15,341 bases of DNA from Clostridiales bacterium. GTDB lineage: Bacteria > Bacillota > Clostridia > Christensenellales > CAG-138. Of this stretch, positions 1 to 6,723 are shown piece after piece. Below the pieces are notes generated by a model. That model did no database searches. It worked only from the letters and a program-made list of their open reading frames with translations, and was not told the origin of the DNA. The stretch spans positions 1 to 15,341 of the forward strand of contig DNFZ01000264.1 in NCBI GenBank assembly GCA_003486785.1, given 5' to 3'. Position 1 is the stretch's first letter, and the number at the start of each line of letters is the position of its first letter. Position numbers and translations under genes: made by a program.

Positions 1-142
1 GATCGCTTCGGTTTTGACAATATTGGCGGTGGCGACGCATGAAAAAGCGCCGCTTTGCGTCACGGCGCCGGATTCTATAAAGCCCACGGTTGCGGCTTTT
101 TCAAGACGGTAAAATTGGGAGGCGGTCAGCCGAGCGCAAGCA
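1..142. other. Window edge, no gene assigned
   Basis: This stretch lies downstream of the ABC ATPase gene. Two readings stay open to the window edge: a plus-strand frame ending at a TAA at 110-112, and a minus-strand frame with no ATG or SD near its beginning. Neither translation was recognised and their third-position GC is about equal, so I cannot choose between a convergent gene tail and the start of a further minus-strand gene. Sequence to the left of the window would settle it. Confidence 0.25.
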
Positions 143-913
143 TTACAACACGCTCTTTAAAAAATTGATGGCCTTTTCGTTGGTCGGTCGGTCAAACAAC
201 TCCTTGGGCGCGCCTTCTTCGAGAATCATGCCGTCCGCCATGAATACCACGCGGTCCGCAACCTCTCTGGCAAACCCCATCTCGTGGGTCACGCAGAGCA
301 TGGTCATGCCTTGCTTTGCCAAGCCTTTCATCACGCCCAGCACCTCGCCGACGAGCTCCGGATCCAGCGAACTGGTCGGCTCGTCAAACAGCATGATCTC
401 CGGCTCCATAGCGAGCGCACGCGCAATAGCGACGCGCTGCTGCTGTCCGCCGGAGAGCTTGCTTGGATACACATCCAGCTTGTCCGACAACCCTACGCGT
501 TCGATGATCTCCTCGGCGAGCTTCTGCGCGGCTTCCTTGGTCTTCTTGCGCACCAGAACCTGAGCGATCATCACGTTTTCCAGCACGGTTTTATGCGGAA
601 AAAGATTGAACCGCTGGAAGACCATGCCCATCTCAAGCAGCATCGCTTTCTGCGCTTCCGGCTCCGCGCGGTGGATGGTGCGGTTGTGCTCCCTGTGTAA
701 AAACAGCTCGTCCTTGATAAAAATCTTGCCGCTTGTAATCTTCTCGAGCTGGTTGAGCGAGCGAAGATACGTGGACTTACCCGCGCCGGAAGGGCCGATG
801 ATGCAGATCACCTCGCCTTTTTTAACCGCGAGATTGATGTCCTTTAAAACCTCGAGCGACCCGAAGCTTTTATAAAGATGCTCAGTTTGAAGGATATACT
901 GATAATCACTCAT
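143..913 (-). CDS. Polar amino acid ABC transporter, ATP-binding protein
   Basis: This is the cytoplasmic ATPase that drives import of an amino acid through the permease encoded just upstream. The 256-residue protein has a complete ABC cassette: Walker A GPSGAGKST (40-48), Q-loop Gln100 in MVFQ, signature LSGGQQQR (153-160), Walker B IMLFDE (173-178), the D-loop SLD, and switch His210 in VTHEM. An insert of about 20 residues (about 70-90) between Walker A and the Q-loop gives a length close to HisP rather than the 240-residue GlnQ. The ATG at 913 is preceded by a weak SD (AGGG, 7 bases away). It is the last gene of a binding protein-permease-ATPase operon, 64 bases after the permease stop. 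The family (PAAT, GlnQ/HisP/ArtP) is clear; the exact amino acid cannot be read from the ATPase. Confidence 0.95.
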   Translation of the reverse strand: MSDYQYILQTEHLYKSFGSLEVLKDINLAVKKGEVICIIGPSGAGKSTYLRSLNQLEKITSGKIFIKDELFLHREHNRTIHRAEPEAQKAMLLEMGMVFQRFNLFPHKTVLENVMIAQVLVRKKTKEAAQKLAEEIIERVGLSDKLDVYPSKLSGGQQQRVAIARALAMEPEIMLFDEPTSSLDPELVGEVLGVMKGLAKQGMTMLCVTHEMGFAREVADRVVFMADGMILEEGAPKELFDRPTNEKAINFLKSVL

Positions 914-977
914 GAACGCGCCCTACTCATATATCGAAAGTTGTTTTGCATCATTTGCATACATTCCTCAGCGTGCA

Positions 978-2018
978 TTACTCATAGATCGAGAGCCGCT
1001 TTTCGATCTTGCCAAACATAAACGTGAATACTGCGGTGATGACCAGATAGATCAGCAGCGCGGGAATAAACACGAGATAGTTGCCCTCGCTGGTCATGAT
1101 GGTTTTGGAGATCGTCGTGATATCCATCAGCGAGATGGCGAACACGAGAGAGACATCCTTGATCATCATGACGAACTCGTTGCACAGCGGGGGAATCATG
1201 CGCCGGATGGATTGCGGAATGACGATGGTGCGCATCATCTGCCCGTAGCTCATGCCCAGCGCTTTTGCGGCCTCGTTTTGCCCCTTGTCGATGGACTGAA
1301 TGGCGGCGCGTACAATCTCCGCGCAATATGCGGCCGCGTTGAGGGAAAATGCGATCAGCGCCGCGATAAACGCGCCTTTGTAGACGGCCTCCGGATCGCC
1401 CGCGCTAAAGAGGCTGCGCCAGGAGAAGCCGAAGATGCCGGGCACGGAGAAATAGATCACAAACATCTGAATCAGCAGCGGCGTACCACGGAAAAAGAAG
1501 ATATACGCGCTGCTGAGTTTGCTGATGAGCTTGTTATCGGAAATCTTACCGAGCGCCAAAAAGACGCTCAAAACCGCGCCGATGATCATGGAAAGCGTGG
1601 TCAACAGCAGCGTAAGCTTCACGCCGTGCAGCAGGTTTTCGCCCGTGCCAAGCATGCGATAGGTGTAGTTCACCATCTGCCCCGCAAAGCGACCGATCCC
1701 CGCGTCCGCGTGATAGATCGACCCTGCAAAGCCGACGTAGGACTCTCGAATCGCGCTCGCGCCGGACGTGGTAAAGGAGATATAGCTCACGATGCCGAGA
1801 TTGTTGTAGGTGATGGTGAGGGATTTCCTGCTGCTGTCCTTTTCATCCTCGATGATCTGCTTGACCGAATCGGACGCCTGATCGAGCATATCCTGCTCCG
1901 AAACATTGATCGCGGAGAGCGTGAAAACGAGCGCTAAAGCCGCCAACACGAAGATGGCGACCGATTTTGTGGAGCGCTTCCAGTTTTTGATGTCCAAGAG
2001 TCTCTTGAATCTACTCAT
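978..2018 (-). CDS. Polar amino acid ABC transporter, permease with N-terminal extension
   Basis: This is the membrane subunit of the same importer. The C-terminal two thirds (about 128-346) is a HisM/GlnP-type permease: it begins LLHGVKLTLLLTTLSMIIG, has the conserved FRGTPLLIQ around 176-184, and carries the EAA loop (EAAKALG at 249-255, followed by IVIPQSIRRMIPPL) that docks on the ATPase. Usual permeases of this group are about 215-240 residues, whereas this one is 346. The extra 125 residues hold one membrane segment (about 19-37) and then a polar stretch of about 85 residues, probably outside the membrane. The start at 2018 has only a weak purine-rich SD, but the membrane segment follows it directly and the frame is open, so I keep it. 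Homodimer formation is expected because no second permease gene is present. Confidence 0.93.
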   Translation of the reverse strand: MSRFKRLLDIKNWKRSTKSVAIFVLAALALVFTLSAINVSEQDMLDQASDSVKQIIEDEKDSSRKSLTITYNNLGIVSYISFTTSGASAIRESYVGFAGSIYHADAGIGRFAGQMVNYTYRMLGTGENLLHGVKLTLLLTTLSMIIGAVLSVFLALGKISDNKLISKLSSAYIFFFRGTPLLIQMFVIYFSVPGIFGFSWRSLFSAGDPEAVYKGAFIAALIAFSLNAAAYCAEIVRAAIQSIDKGQNEAAKALGMSYGQMMRTIVIPQSIRRMIPPLCNEFVMMIKDVSLVFAISLMDITTISKTIMTSEGNYLVFIPALLIYLVITAVFTFMFGKIEKRLSIYE

Positions 2019-2055
2019 TTTTTCTCGCTTATCTGGCGGGGTGGGTGATGTACTC

Positions 2056-2090
2056 CGGCTGGCGGCGACAGAGCCTGCCTGCGCCAGCCG
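2056..2090 (-). promoter_or_regulatory. Intercistronic hairpin between binding protein and permease genes
   Basis: CGGCTGGCG (2056-2064) and CGCCAGCCG (2082-2090) form a perfect 9-bp GC-rich stem with a 17-base loop, inside the 98-base gap between the binding protein stop and the permease start. No U-run follows it, so it is not a classical terminator. In ABC operons such a structure can protect the upstream messenger from 3' decay, so the binding protein is made in excess over the membrane parts. That role is inferred. Confidence 0.55.
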
Positions 2091-2116
2091 AATGAAGCGT
2101 TGGAATGGTTACGGGC

Positions 2117-2929
2117 TTAGTTGCCGAACCAGTAGGCGACGTTGGCTTCAAAGAAGCCTTCCGCTACCAGCTGCGCGATCGCTTCGTTGATGGCGGCCTG
2201 CAGGGCGGCGTTATCCAGCGCAAGGGCGACGCCAAACTGTTCCGGCTCGCTCTCGTCCTGGAAGGCTTTGAGGAACTTTCCGGGGTTGGAGGAGAGATGG
2301 CCGTCCGCGACCGTGGAATCGACCACGACCACATCTACCTCGCCGTTGGCAAGCTGCGTAAAGCACGTTGTGATCTTCTCGTTGGCGGAGATGGTGGCGC
2401 TGATCGAGCCGGTGCTGACATAGTCCGACATCAGGATATCCGAGGTGGTCTCCTTCTGCACGGCGATGGCAAGCCCGTCCAGATCGAGGAAGCTGGTGAT
2501 TTCGCCGGCGTAATCAGCCCTTACGACGACCGCCTGAAAATTGTTGATATAGGGGTCCGAGAAGAGCATGCTCGCTTTGCGCTCTTCGGTGATGGTCACG
2601 GCGGAGATGACGCAGTCATAGTTCACGCCGATGCCCTGAAAGATGCCGTCCCAAGCGGTGTTTACAAAGTTGACGGTGAGGCCGAGCTTTTCGCCAAGGG
2701 CATTGGCAAAGTCGATGTCATAGCCGATGGGGGTGGTTCCGTCTTCGGCAAAATCCTCAAAAGGGGGATAGCCGATTTCAACGCCGATGGAAAGCACGCC
2801 TTCTTGAAGCAGCTTGATGCCGGCTCCTTCGCTCGCCGCGGGCGCTTCGGTGGTGTCCTTTGCAGCGCAGGCCGCAAACGAGAGCAGCATCATAACAGAC
2901 AATGCAAGCGCAAAAAGTTTCTTCATCAT
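2117..2929 (-). CDS. Polar amino acid-binding lipoprotein of the ABC importer
   Basis: This is the extracellular substrate-binding protein (SBP_bac_3 family, type II periplasmic fold) that delivers an amino acid to the permease. The start is set at the first of two ATGs at 2929, because AGGAGG (2940-2945) lies 10 bases upstream; longer in-frame starts lack an SD. The 270-residue product begins with MMKKLFALAL, a hydrophobic signal, and a lipobox ending FAAC with lipidated Cys21, then a low-complexity Thr/Glu/Ala linker. The mature part shows the family pattern GVEIGYPPFEDF, then GYDIDFANALGEKLG, TAWDGIFQGI and SAVTITEERKASMLFSDPY. It is the first gene of the operon. The specificity is not proven; tandem ARG-box-like sites upstream point to arginine or another basic amino acid. 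Confidence 0.94.
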   Translation of the reverse strand: MMKKLFALALSVMMLLSFAACAAKDTTEAPAASEGAGIKLLQEGVLSIGVEIGYPPFEDFAEDGTTPIGYDIDFANALGEKLGLTVNFVNTAWDGIFQGIGVNYDCVISAVTITEERKASMLFSDPYINNFQAVVVRADYAGEITSFLDLDGLAIAVQKETTSDILMSDYVSTGSISATISANEKITTCFTQLANGEVDVVVVDSTVADGHLSSNPGKFLKAFQDESEPEQFGVALALDNAALQAAINEAIAQLVAEGFFEANVAYWFGN

Positions 2930-2954
2930 TTGATCCGATCCTCCTAAAGAAATA

Positions 2955-2975
2955 GGAGTTGAACATCTCAACTCC
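2955..2975 (-). promoter_or_regulatory. Inverted repeat in the leader of the amino acid transporter operon
   Basis: GGAGTTGA (2955-2962) and TCAACTCC (2968-2975) are perfect 8-bp arms around 5 bases, lying between the expected transcription start (near 2981) and the SD at 2940-2945. It could be a repressor site or a 5' messenger hairpin. The core AGTTGA/TCAACT is the same as in the metal-sensor operators at 3661-3718, but the spacing is 5 rather than 8 bases. Confidence 0.45.
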
Positions 2976-2987
2976 ATTGTTTGCATT

Positions 2988-3016
2988 AAAATAGCATAGA
3001 TATGCGGCATTGTCAA
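2988..3016 (-). promoter_or_regulatory. Sigma-A promoter of the amino acid ABC operon
   Basis: Read on the minus strand, TTGACA (3011-3016) is followed after 17 bases by TATTTT (2988-2993). The spacing is ideal and the -35 perfect. Transcription would start near 2981, giving a leader of about 50 bases before the ATG at 2929. Confidence 0.65.
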
Positions 3017-3054
3017 TATATAATCTATATTTATAAGCGATTTATTCAAACATA

Positions 3055-3131
3055 TTCGTAAAAATTCACGTAAAACGGATAAAACAATTTGTCGAGTGCA
3101 TAATAATGCAGAAAATGCTCATAAAAATGCA
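3055..3131 (-). promoter_or_regulatory. Series of ARG-box-like operators, 21-bp period
   Basis: The site at 3097-3110 (TGCATAATAATGCA) fits the ArgR pattern TGNATWWWWATNCA at every position. A second at 3118-3131 fits 12 of 14, and the two 18-bp boxes are separated by exactly 3 bp, the geometry of E. coli ArgR box pairs. Another 12-of-14 match sits at 3055-3068, and 3076-3089 holds a half-match (GGATAAAA), so four registers fall 21 bp apart. They lie 40-115 bp upstream of the -35 of the amino acid transporter operon. AT-rich DNA favours the central WWWW, so the weaker boxes may be chance. Confidence 0.45.
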
Positions 3132-3140
3132 AGGCGCAAA

Positions 3141-3518
3141 TCAGCCCGGTTCTGACGCGCGAGGCTCGCGGATATGCTCAAGCCCCATCTCGAAAATCTG
3201 GCGCACATGGTCGTCCGCCAGAGCGTAGTAAATATTCTTTCCGTCGCGGCGGTTGATGACGAGGTTTGCTTCCCGCAGCGCGCGCAGCTGATGTGAGATG
3301 GCGGATTTCGTCATGTTGAGCAGCGCTGCAAGATCGCAAACGCAAAGCTCGTGCTCGTCCAGCGCCCACATGATTTTAGAACGCGTGCTGTCCCCGAGTA
3401 CTTTAAAGAAGTCCGAGAGGTCATACAGCTCGCTTTCCTCCGGCATGTTCCGTCGGACGGATTCGACCACATCCGCATGGATGATGTCGCAGTCGCATAC
3501 ATAATCTTCTCTGGCCAT
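3141..3518 (-). CDS. cadC: CadC-type ArsR/SmtB metal-sensing repressor
   Basis: This is a winged-helix repressor that releases its operator when it binds soft metals, controlling the divergent efflux genes. The chosen start (3518) has an AAAGG SD; a GTG 36 bases upstream has none. In the resulting 125-residue protein the ligands of both CadC sites are visible. The alpha3N site has Cys8 and Cys10 in VCDCDIIH plus Cys59 and Cys61 in ELCVCDLA. The alpha5 site has Asp102, His104, His115 and Glu118, with the same spacing as Asp101/His103/His114/Glu117 of staphylococcal CadC. The recognition region is NMTKSAISHQLRAL (68-81). A likely promoter with extended -10 (TGGTATGAT) lies at 3611-3640. Cd(II), Pb(II) and Zn(II) are the expected inducers. 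Confidence 0.93.
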   Translation of the reverse strand: MAREDYVCDCDIIHADVVESVRRNMPEESELYDLSDFFKVLGDSTRSKIMWALDEHELCVCDLAALLNMTKSAISHQLRALREANLVINRRDGKNIYYALADDHVRQIFEMGLEHIREPRASEPG

Positions 3519-3610
3519 CGTTTGCCCTTTCTTCGCTGTCGCTGAATCAAACACGCACCGGATGTCAATCCCGCAAGGCGCGGGAGCTGCTTATGAAAAC
3601 CATTTCCTAT

Positions 3611-3640
3611 ATCATACCACGCCATGCAATAAAGCGACAA
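3611..3640 (-). promoter_or_regulatory. Probable promoter of the cadC-type gene
   Basis: On the minus strand, TTGTCG (3635-3640), an 18-base spacer and TATGAT (3611-3616) preceded by TG one base away make an extended -10 promoter. The leader to the ATG at 3518 would be about 85 bases. The metal operators lie upstream of it rather than on it. Confidence 0.4.
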
Positions 3641-3657
3641 AAATATCGCCAAACGCC

Positions 3658-3687
3658 TTGACAGTTGAGCGGCCATTCAACTATAAT
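3658..3687 (+). promoter_or_regulatory. Promoter of the metal efflux genes
   Basis: TTGACA (3658-3663) and TATAAT (3682-3687) are both perfect consensus hexamers with an 18-base spacer. Operator 1 occupies the whole spacer and operator 2 covers the initial transcribed region, so a bound repressor should block it tightly. Confidence 0.8.
3661..3684. promoter_or_regulatory. CadC/ArsR operator 1
   Basis: This 24-bp imperfect palindrome has outer arms ACAGTTGA and TTCAACTAT and sits between the -35 and -10 of the efflux promoter. It matches operator 2 at 20 of 24 positions. The 12-2-12-like size and TTGA/TCAA halves suit the ArsR/SmtB family. Confidence 0.75.
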
Positions 3688-3694
3688 AGTATAA

Positions 3695-3718
3695 ACAGTT
3701 GAACGATCATTCAACTGT
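3695..3718. promoter_or_regulatory. CadC/ArsR operator 2
   Basis: This 24-bp palindrome has perfect 9-bp arms ACAGTTGAA and TTCAACTGT and only one mismatched pair in the centre. It begins 34 bp after operator 1, just over three helical turns, so two repressor dimers would sit on nearly the same face of the DNA. Confidence 0.8.
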
Positions 3719-3795
3719 ATCGAAGACAACGGGTTAAAAATTTCTCTTGGATTGAATTACACATGCTGCAAACAGCAGCACAGGAGGGGTATTGC

Positions 3796-4017
3796 ATGAA
3801 GAAGACAGTACGGCTGGAGGGTCTCGGCTGCGCGAGCTGCGCGGCGAAAATTGAAAGCGCTGTGGCAAAGCTCGGCGGCGTTTCCGCGGCGAGCGTGAAT
3901 TTTCTGAACACCAAGATGGTGATCGAAGGGGACGACGCGCGCATGGAAGAGATTCTCGCGCAAGCGGCGGCGATCGTTCAAAAAGTGGAGCCGGATGTCG
4001 TGGTGCGAAAGGCGTAG
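3796..4017 (+). CDS. Small HMA-domain metal-binding protein
   Basis: This 73-residue soluble protein is a single heavy-metal-associated domain (ferredoxin-like beta-alpha-beta fold). Its metal loop is GLGCASC with Cys12 and Cys15, followed by AAKIESAVAKLGGVSAASVNFLNTKMVIE, the usual pattern of these domains. The start is fixed by AGGAGGGG at 3782-3789, 6 bases before the ATG; an earlier in-frame ATG at 3763 has no SD. The stop lies 4 bases before the start of the P-type ATPase, in a different frame, so the two are translationally coupled. In many CadA/ZntA pumps this domain is fused to the ATPase N-terminus; here it is a separate protein that probably hands Zn, Cd or Pb to the pump. Confidence 0.9.
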   Translation: MKKTVRLEGLGCASCAAKIESAVAKLGGVSAASVNFLNTKMVIEGDDARMEEILAQAAAIVQKVEPDVVVRKA

Positions 4018-4021
4018 CAGC

Positions 4022-5887
4022 ATGAATGGCACAAGAAACCAAAAACGACTGATTAAGACAATCATCGGCGCGGCGGTCTATGCGCTTGCGATTTTGACGC
4101 GCACGGAGGGGAGCCTGATCTCCCTCGGCGTGTTTCTTGCGGCATATGCGATCATCGGCGGGGATGTGCTGCTTCGCGCGGTGCGCAACATCCTGCGCGG
4201 CAAGGTGTTTGACGAAAATTTTCTCATGAGCATCGCGACCATCGGCGCCTTCATCGTGGGCGATTATGCCGAGGCGGTCGCCGTTATGCTGTTTTATCAG
4301 GTGGGCGAGTTGTTTCAAAGCCATGCGCTGGATCAGTCCCGCAAATCGATTGCAGACTTGATGGACATCCGCCCGGATTACGCGAACGTGCAGCGCGGCG
4401 AGCGGCTGGAGCGGGTTGATCCCGATGAGGTGCGCGTGGGCGAGCGCATCGTCATCAAGCCAGGCGAGCGCGTGCCGCTGGACGCGGTTGTGCTCGACGG
4501 AAGCACGTCTGTCGATACCTCCGCGCTCACGGGCGAGTCTCTGCCGCGCGATGTGGAAGAGGGGGATGCGCTTTTGAGCGGATGCATCAACATCAACGGC
4601 CTTGTCACCGCGCGGGTCACAAAGGCGTACGGCGAATCCACCGTAAGCAAAATTCTCGATCTGGTGGAGAACGCAAGCAGCAAAAAGTCCAAATCCGAAC
4701 ACTTCATCACAGCGTTTGCGCAATATTACACGCCGGTGGTCGTCATCATCGCCGTGCTGCTGGCGCTGGTTCCGCCGCTCGTTCTGCCTGGCGCGTCGTT
4801 TGGCGACTGGGTTTATCGCGGGCTGATCTTCCTCGTGATCTCCTGCCCTTGCGCGCTGGTGATCTCCATTCCGCTGAGCTTCTTTGGCGGCATCGGCGGC
4901 GCGTCCCGGCGCGGTATACTCGTCAAGGGCGGCAATTATCTTGAGGCGCTGGCGAGGACGGAGCTCGTCGTTTTCGACAAGACGGGCACGCTTACGAAAG
5001 GCGTTTTTGTGGTGCAGCGAATTGCGCCGAGCGGCATAACCGCAAATGCGCTGCTGGAAAAAGCGGCGTATGCCGAGCGCTACAGCAACCATCCGATCTC
5101 GCGCTCGCTGCAAGAGTCGTTTGGTCGGCCGATCGATCCCGCGCGCATTCGCAATGTGGAGGAAACGCCAGGGCAAGGCGTGATCGCGCAGGTGGATGGC
5201 GCGACGATCGCCGCGGGAAACGCCAGGCTCATGCGGCGTGTCGGCATAGATGTGACCGAGGCGACGGACGAGATTGGCACGGTGGTGCATGTGGCGGAGG
5301 GCGGCGTGTATATCGGCTATATCTTGATTGCCGACGAGGTTAAGGAGGACGCAGCGCGCGCCATCCGCGCACTCAAGGAGTCGGGCATTCGCCGGACAGT
5401 GATGCTCACGGGTGATCGAAAGCAGATTGGCGAACATGTTGCTTCTGCGCTTGGGATAGACGAGGTATACGCGGAGCTGCTGCCAGCGGACAAGGTCGCA
5501 AAGCTTGAGGCGCTCTTTTCCGAGAAGTCCCCGCGCGGAAAGCTTGCGTTTGTGGGCGACGGCATCAACGACGCGCCTGTGCTCGCACGGGCGGATATCG
5601 GCATTGCGATGGGGGCTTTGGGGTCGGACGCGGCGATTGAGGCGGCGGATATCGTGATCATGACGGACGAGCCAAGCAAGATTGTAACCGCGATTCGTGT
5701 CTCGAAAAAGACGCTGCGTATCGTAACGCAAAACATCGTGCTGGCGCTGCTGGTCAAGGGTGTGGTGCTGCTGCTGGGCGCGCTGGGGATTGCCACCATG
5801 TGGGCGGCGATCTTCGCGGACGTCGGCGTCGCGATTCTCGCCATCCTCAACGCCATCCGCATGCTGAATGTGAAGAGCATCAAGTAA
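4022..5887 (+). CDS. cadA: P1B-2-type Zn/Cd/Pb-transporting ATPase
   Basis: This membrane pump exports soft divalent cations using ATP. The 621-residue protein lacks an N-terminal metal-binding domain, which is encoded just upstream. Visible parts are N-terminal membrane helices, the actuator loop TGES (170-173), the transmembrane CPC (Cys275, Cys277), phosphorylation site DKTGTLT (Asp319), the HP motif of the nucleotide domain (357-358), and GDGIND (512-517). Lys579 in TM7 and the D-V-G of TM8 (Asp600, Gly602) are the P1B-2 signature, distinguishing it from Cu pumps. The ATG at 4022 has AAAGG 9 bases upstream; a longer start at 3995 would overlap the HMA gene. It shares the repressible promoter at 3658-3687. 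Confidence 0.95.
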   Translation: MNGTRNQKRLIKTIIGAAVYALAILTRTEGSLISLGVFLAAYAIIGGDVLLRAVRNILRGKVFDENFLMSIATIGAFIVGDYAEAVAVMLFYQVGELFQSHALDQSRKSIADLMDIRPDYANVQRGERLERVDPDEVRVGERIVIKPGERVPLDAVVLDGSTSVDTSALTGESLPRDVEEGDALLSGCININGLVTARVTKAYGESTVSKILDLVENASSKKSKSEHFITAFAQYYTPVVVIIAVLLALVPPLVLPGASFGDWVYRGLIFLVISCPCALVISIPLSFFGGIGGASRRGILVKGGNYLEALARTELVVFDKTGTLTKGVFVVQRIAPSGITANALLEKAAYAERYSNHPISRSLQESFGRPIDPARIRNVEETPGQGVIAQVDGATIAAGNARLMRRVGIDVTEATDEIGTVVHVAEGGVYIGYILIADEVKEDAARAIRALKESGIRRTVMLTGDRKQIGEHVASALGIDEVYAELLPADKVAKLEALFSEKSPRGKLAFVGDGINDAPVLARADIGIAMGALGSDAAIEAADIVIMTDEPSKIVTAIRVSKKTLRIVTQNIVLALLVKGVVLLLGALGIATMWAAIFADVGVAILAILNAIRMLNVKSIK

Positions 5888-5923
5888 TACATCAAGGTCT
5901 TTTCTCTAACACAAGATAGAAAC

Positions 5924-5957
5924 AAAAACGCCCGCGTGCCGAGATGGTGCGCGGGCG
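5924..5957 (-). terminator. Intrinsic terminator of the Rieske/DUF2892 operon
   Basis: CGCCCGCG (5929-5936) and CGCGGGCG (5950-5957) form a perfect 8-bp stem, extended by TGCC/GGTG with two wobble pairs around the loop GAGAT. On the minus strand it is followed by TTTTTG. It ends transcription from the right; on the plus strand it has no U-run but could still slow read-through from the ATPase gene. Confidence 0.75.
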
Positions 5958-6077
5958 ACATCTTCGTAATCCTGTTACATGCTTGCTTTCTATATCATAT
6001 GGAGAAGGAAAAAACAACAAGCCCCCGCTAGCATCAGCCAACGGGTGCTACGAATAAAACGATCAAACTGAGTTTGG

Positions 6078-6266
6078 TTATTTGTTGGTATTGATCTTCA
6101 AGATCGAATAGATTGGGCAGGAGCCGACCAGACCTGTGATGAGCGGAACGAGCCCGATCAACCCGATCCAGCGGACAGGGCCGGAGAGAAACACCAGCAG
6201 GCTTAAAAGTACGATACCGAGCGCAATGCGAATCCAACGGTCGATTTGACCAACATTTTTTTTCAT
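6078..6266 (-). CDS. DUF2892 small membrane protein
   Basis: This 62-residue protein matches the DUF2892 pattern: MKKNVGQIDRWIRIALGIVLL, then WIGLIGLVPLITGLVGSCPIYSIL. The two hydrophobic stretches (about 14-30 and 34-50) are two membrane helices separated by a short turn, and CPIY is the conserved C-terminal motif with a single Cys. The family also forms the membrane tail of rhodaneses such as YgaP; its biochemical role is not settled. The ATG at 6266 has AGGA 7 bases upstream; a TTG one codon earlier is a less likely start. It follows the Rieske gene by 65 bases with no terminator between, so the two are probably one transcript ending at 5929-5957. Confidence 0.88.
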   Translation of the reverse strand: MKKNVGQIDRWIRIALGIVLLSLLVFLSGPVRWIGLIGLVPLITGLVGSCPIYSILKINTNK

Positions 6267-6331
6267 CAAATTTTCCTTCTTTCCGGTTCAAAACGGGAGA
6301 TCTTCCGCGGCAAACACCGAGGAACCGTCGA

Positions 6332-6670
6332 TCAAAACTGGTGCGTGAGTTCAACGAGAATGTCCGTTCCTTCTACCTTGACGGGGAAAACTTTTGCGTC
6401 GCCAACTTTCACTTGTATGAACGCAAGCTTCGCGTCTCCGACGTTCTTTCCGGTGCGCACATCAAACTTTGCCCCGTGGCGCGGACAGGAAAGCGTTGCG
6501 CCTTCCAGATCTCCGCCGGACAGCGCGCCACCCATATGCGGGCAACGATTGTCCAGCGCATAGATCGATCCATCCACATTGACAAGCAGTACGGTCTTTC
6601 CTTCGAGCGGGAAACTCTTCTTTTCACCTACCGGAATCATGCCGGTTTCTGCGATTTTTACGAACGACAT
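6332..6670 (-). CDS. Rieske [2Fe-2S] ferredoxin-like protein
   Basis: This soluble 112-residue electron carrier is of the NirD/dioxygenase-ferredoxin type. Cluster ligands are in CPHMGG (Cys43, His45) and CPRHGAKFD (Cys62, His65), spaced as in the family, and the rest is a single Rieske domain with no signal peptide or catalytic domain. GAGGTGAT, almost full pairing with 16S rRNA, lies 6 bases before the ATG, so it should be well translated. A promoter with extended -10 (TGGTATACT) is at 6696-6704. It diverges from a ferritin gene; a redox partner is not in the window. In an anaerobe it might supply electrons for iron release or for detoxification, but that is a guess. Confidence 0.92.
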   Translation of the reverse strand: MSFVKIAETGMIPVGEKKSFPLEGKTVLLVNVDGSIYALDNRCPHMGGALSGGDLEGATLSCPRHGAKFDVRTGKNVGDAKLAFIQVKVGDAKVFPVKVEGTDILVELTHQF

Positions 6671-6695
6671 CTGAGCATCACCTCACTTTAGGTTG

Positions 6696-6704
6696 AGTAT
6701 ACCA
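6696..6704 (-). promoter_or_regulatory. Extended -10 promoter of the Rieske operon
   Basis: Minus-strand TGGTATACT provides an extended -10. The -35 at the 17-base position (ACTGTT, 6719-6724) is poor, which suggests dependence on the extended element or an activator. Confidence 0.45.
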
Positions 6705-6723
6705 CATATGCGCGAAGAAACAG

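Noticed and set aside
79..101. AAAGCC/GGCTTT stem followed by TTTTT on the plus strand
   Set aside because: Only 6 bp and weak; it cannot be told from chance without knowing which gene occupies the window edge.
912..1937. Plus-strand open frame opposite the permease gene
   Set aside because: Low-complexity Asp/His/Arg-rich shadow of the permease; no membrane or enzyme motifs.
3995..4022. Longer start for the ATPase, or an HMA-ATPase frameshift
   Set aside because: The ATG at 4022 has an AAAGG at the right distance, and the HMA gene ends with its own stop, so two separate genes are the simplest reading.
3734..5731. Very long open frame antisense to the P-type ATPase gene
   Set aside because: It is His/Arg-rich with no recognisable domain and no SD. 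It mirrors a clear ATPase gene and arises from GC-biased codon positions.
6029..6050. Hairpin TAGCATC/GGTGCTA downstream of the DUF2892 gene as a terminator
   Set aside because: It includes a wobble pair, and the minus-strand U-run lies about 14 bases beyond the stem; the structure at 5929-5957 is far better.
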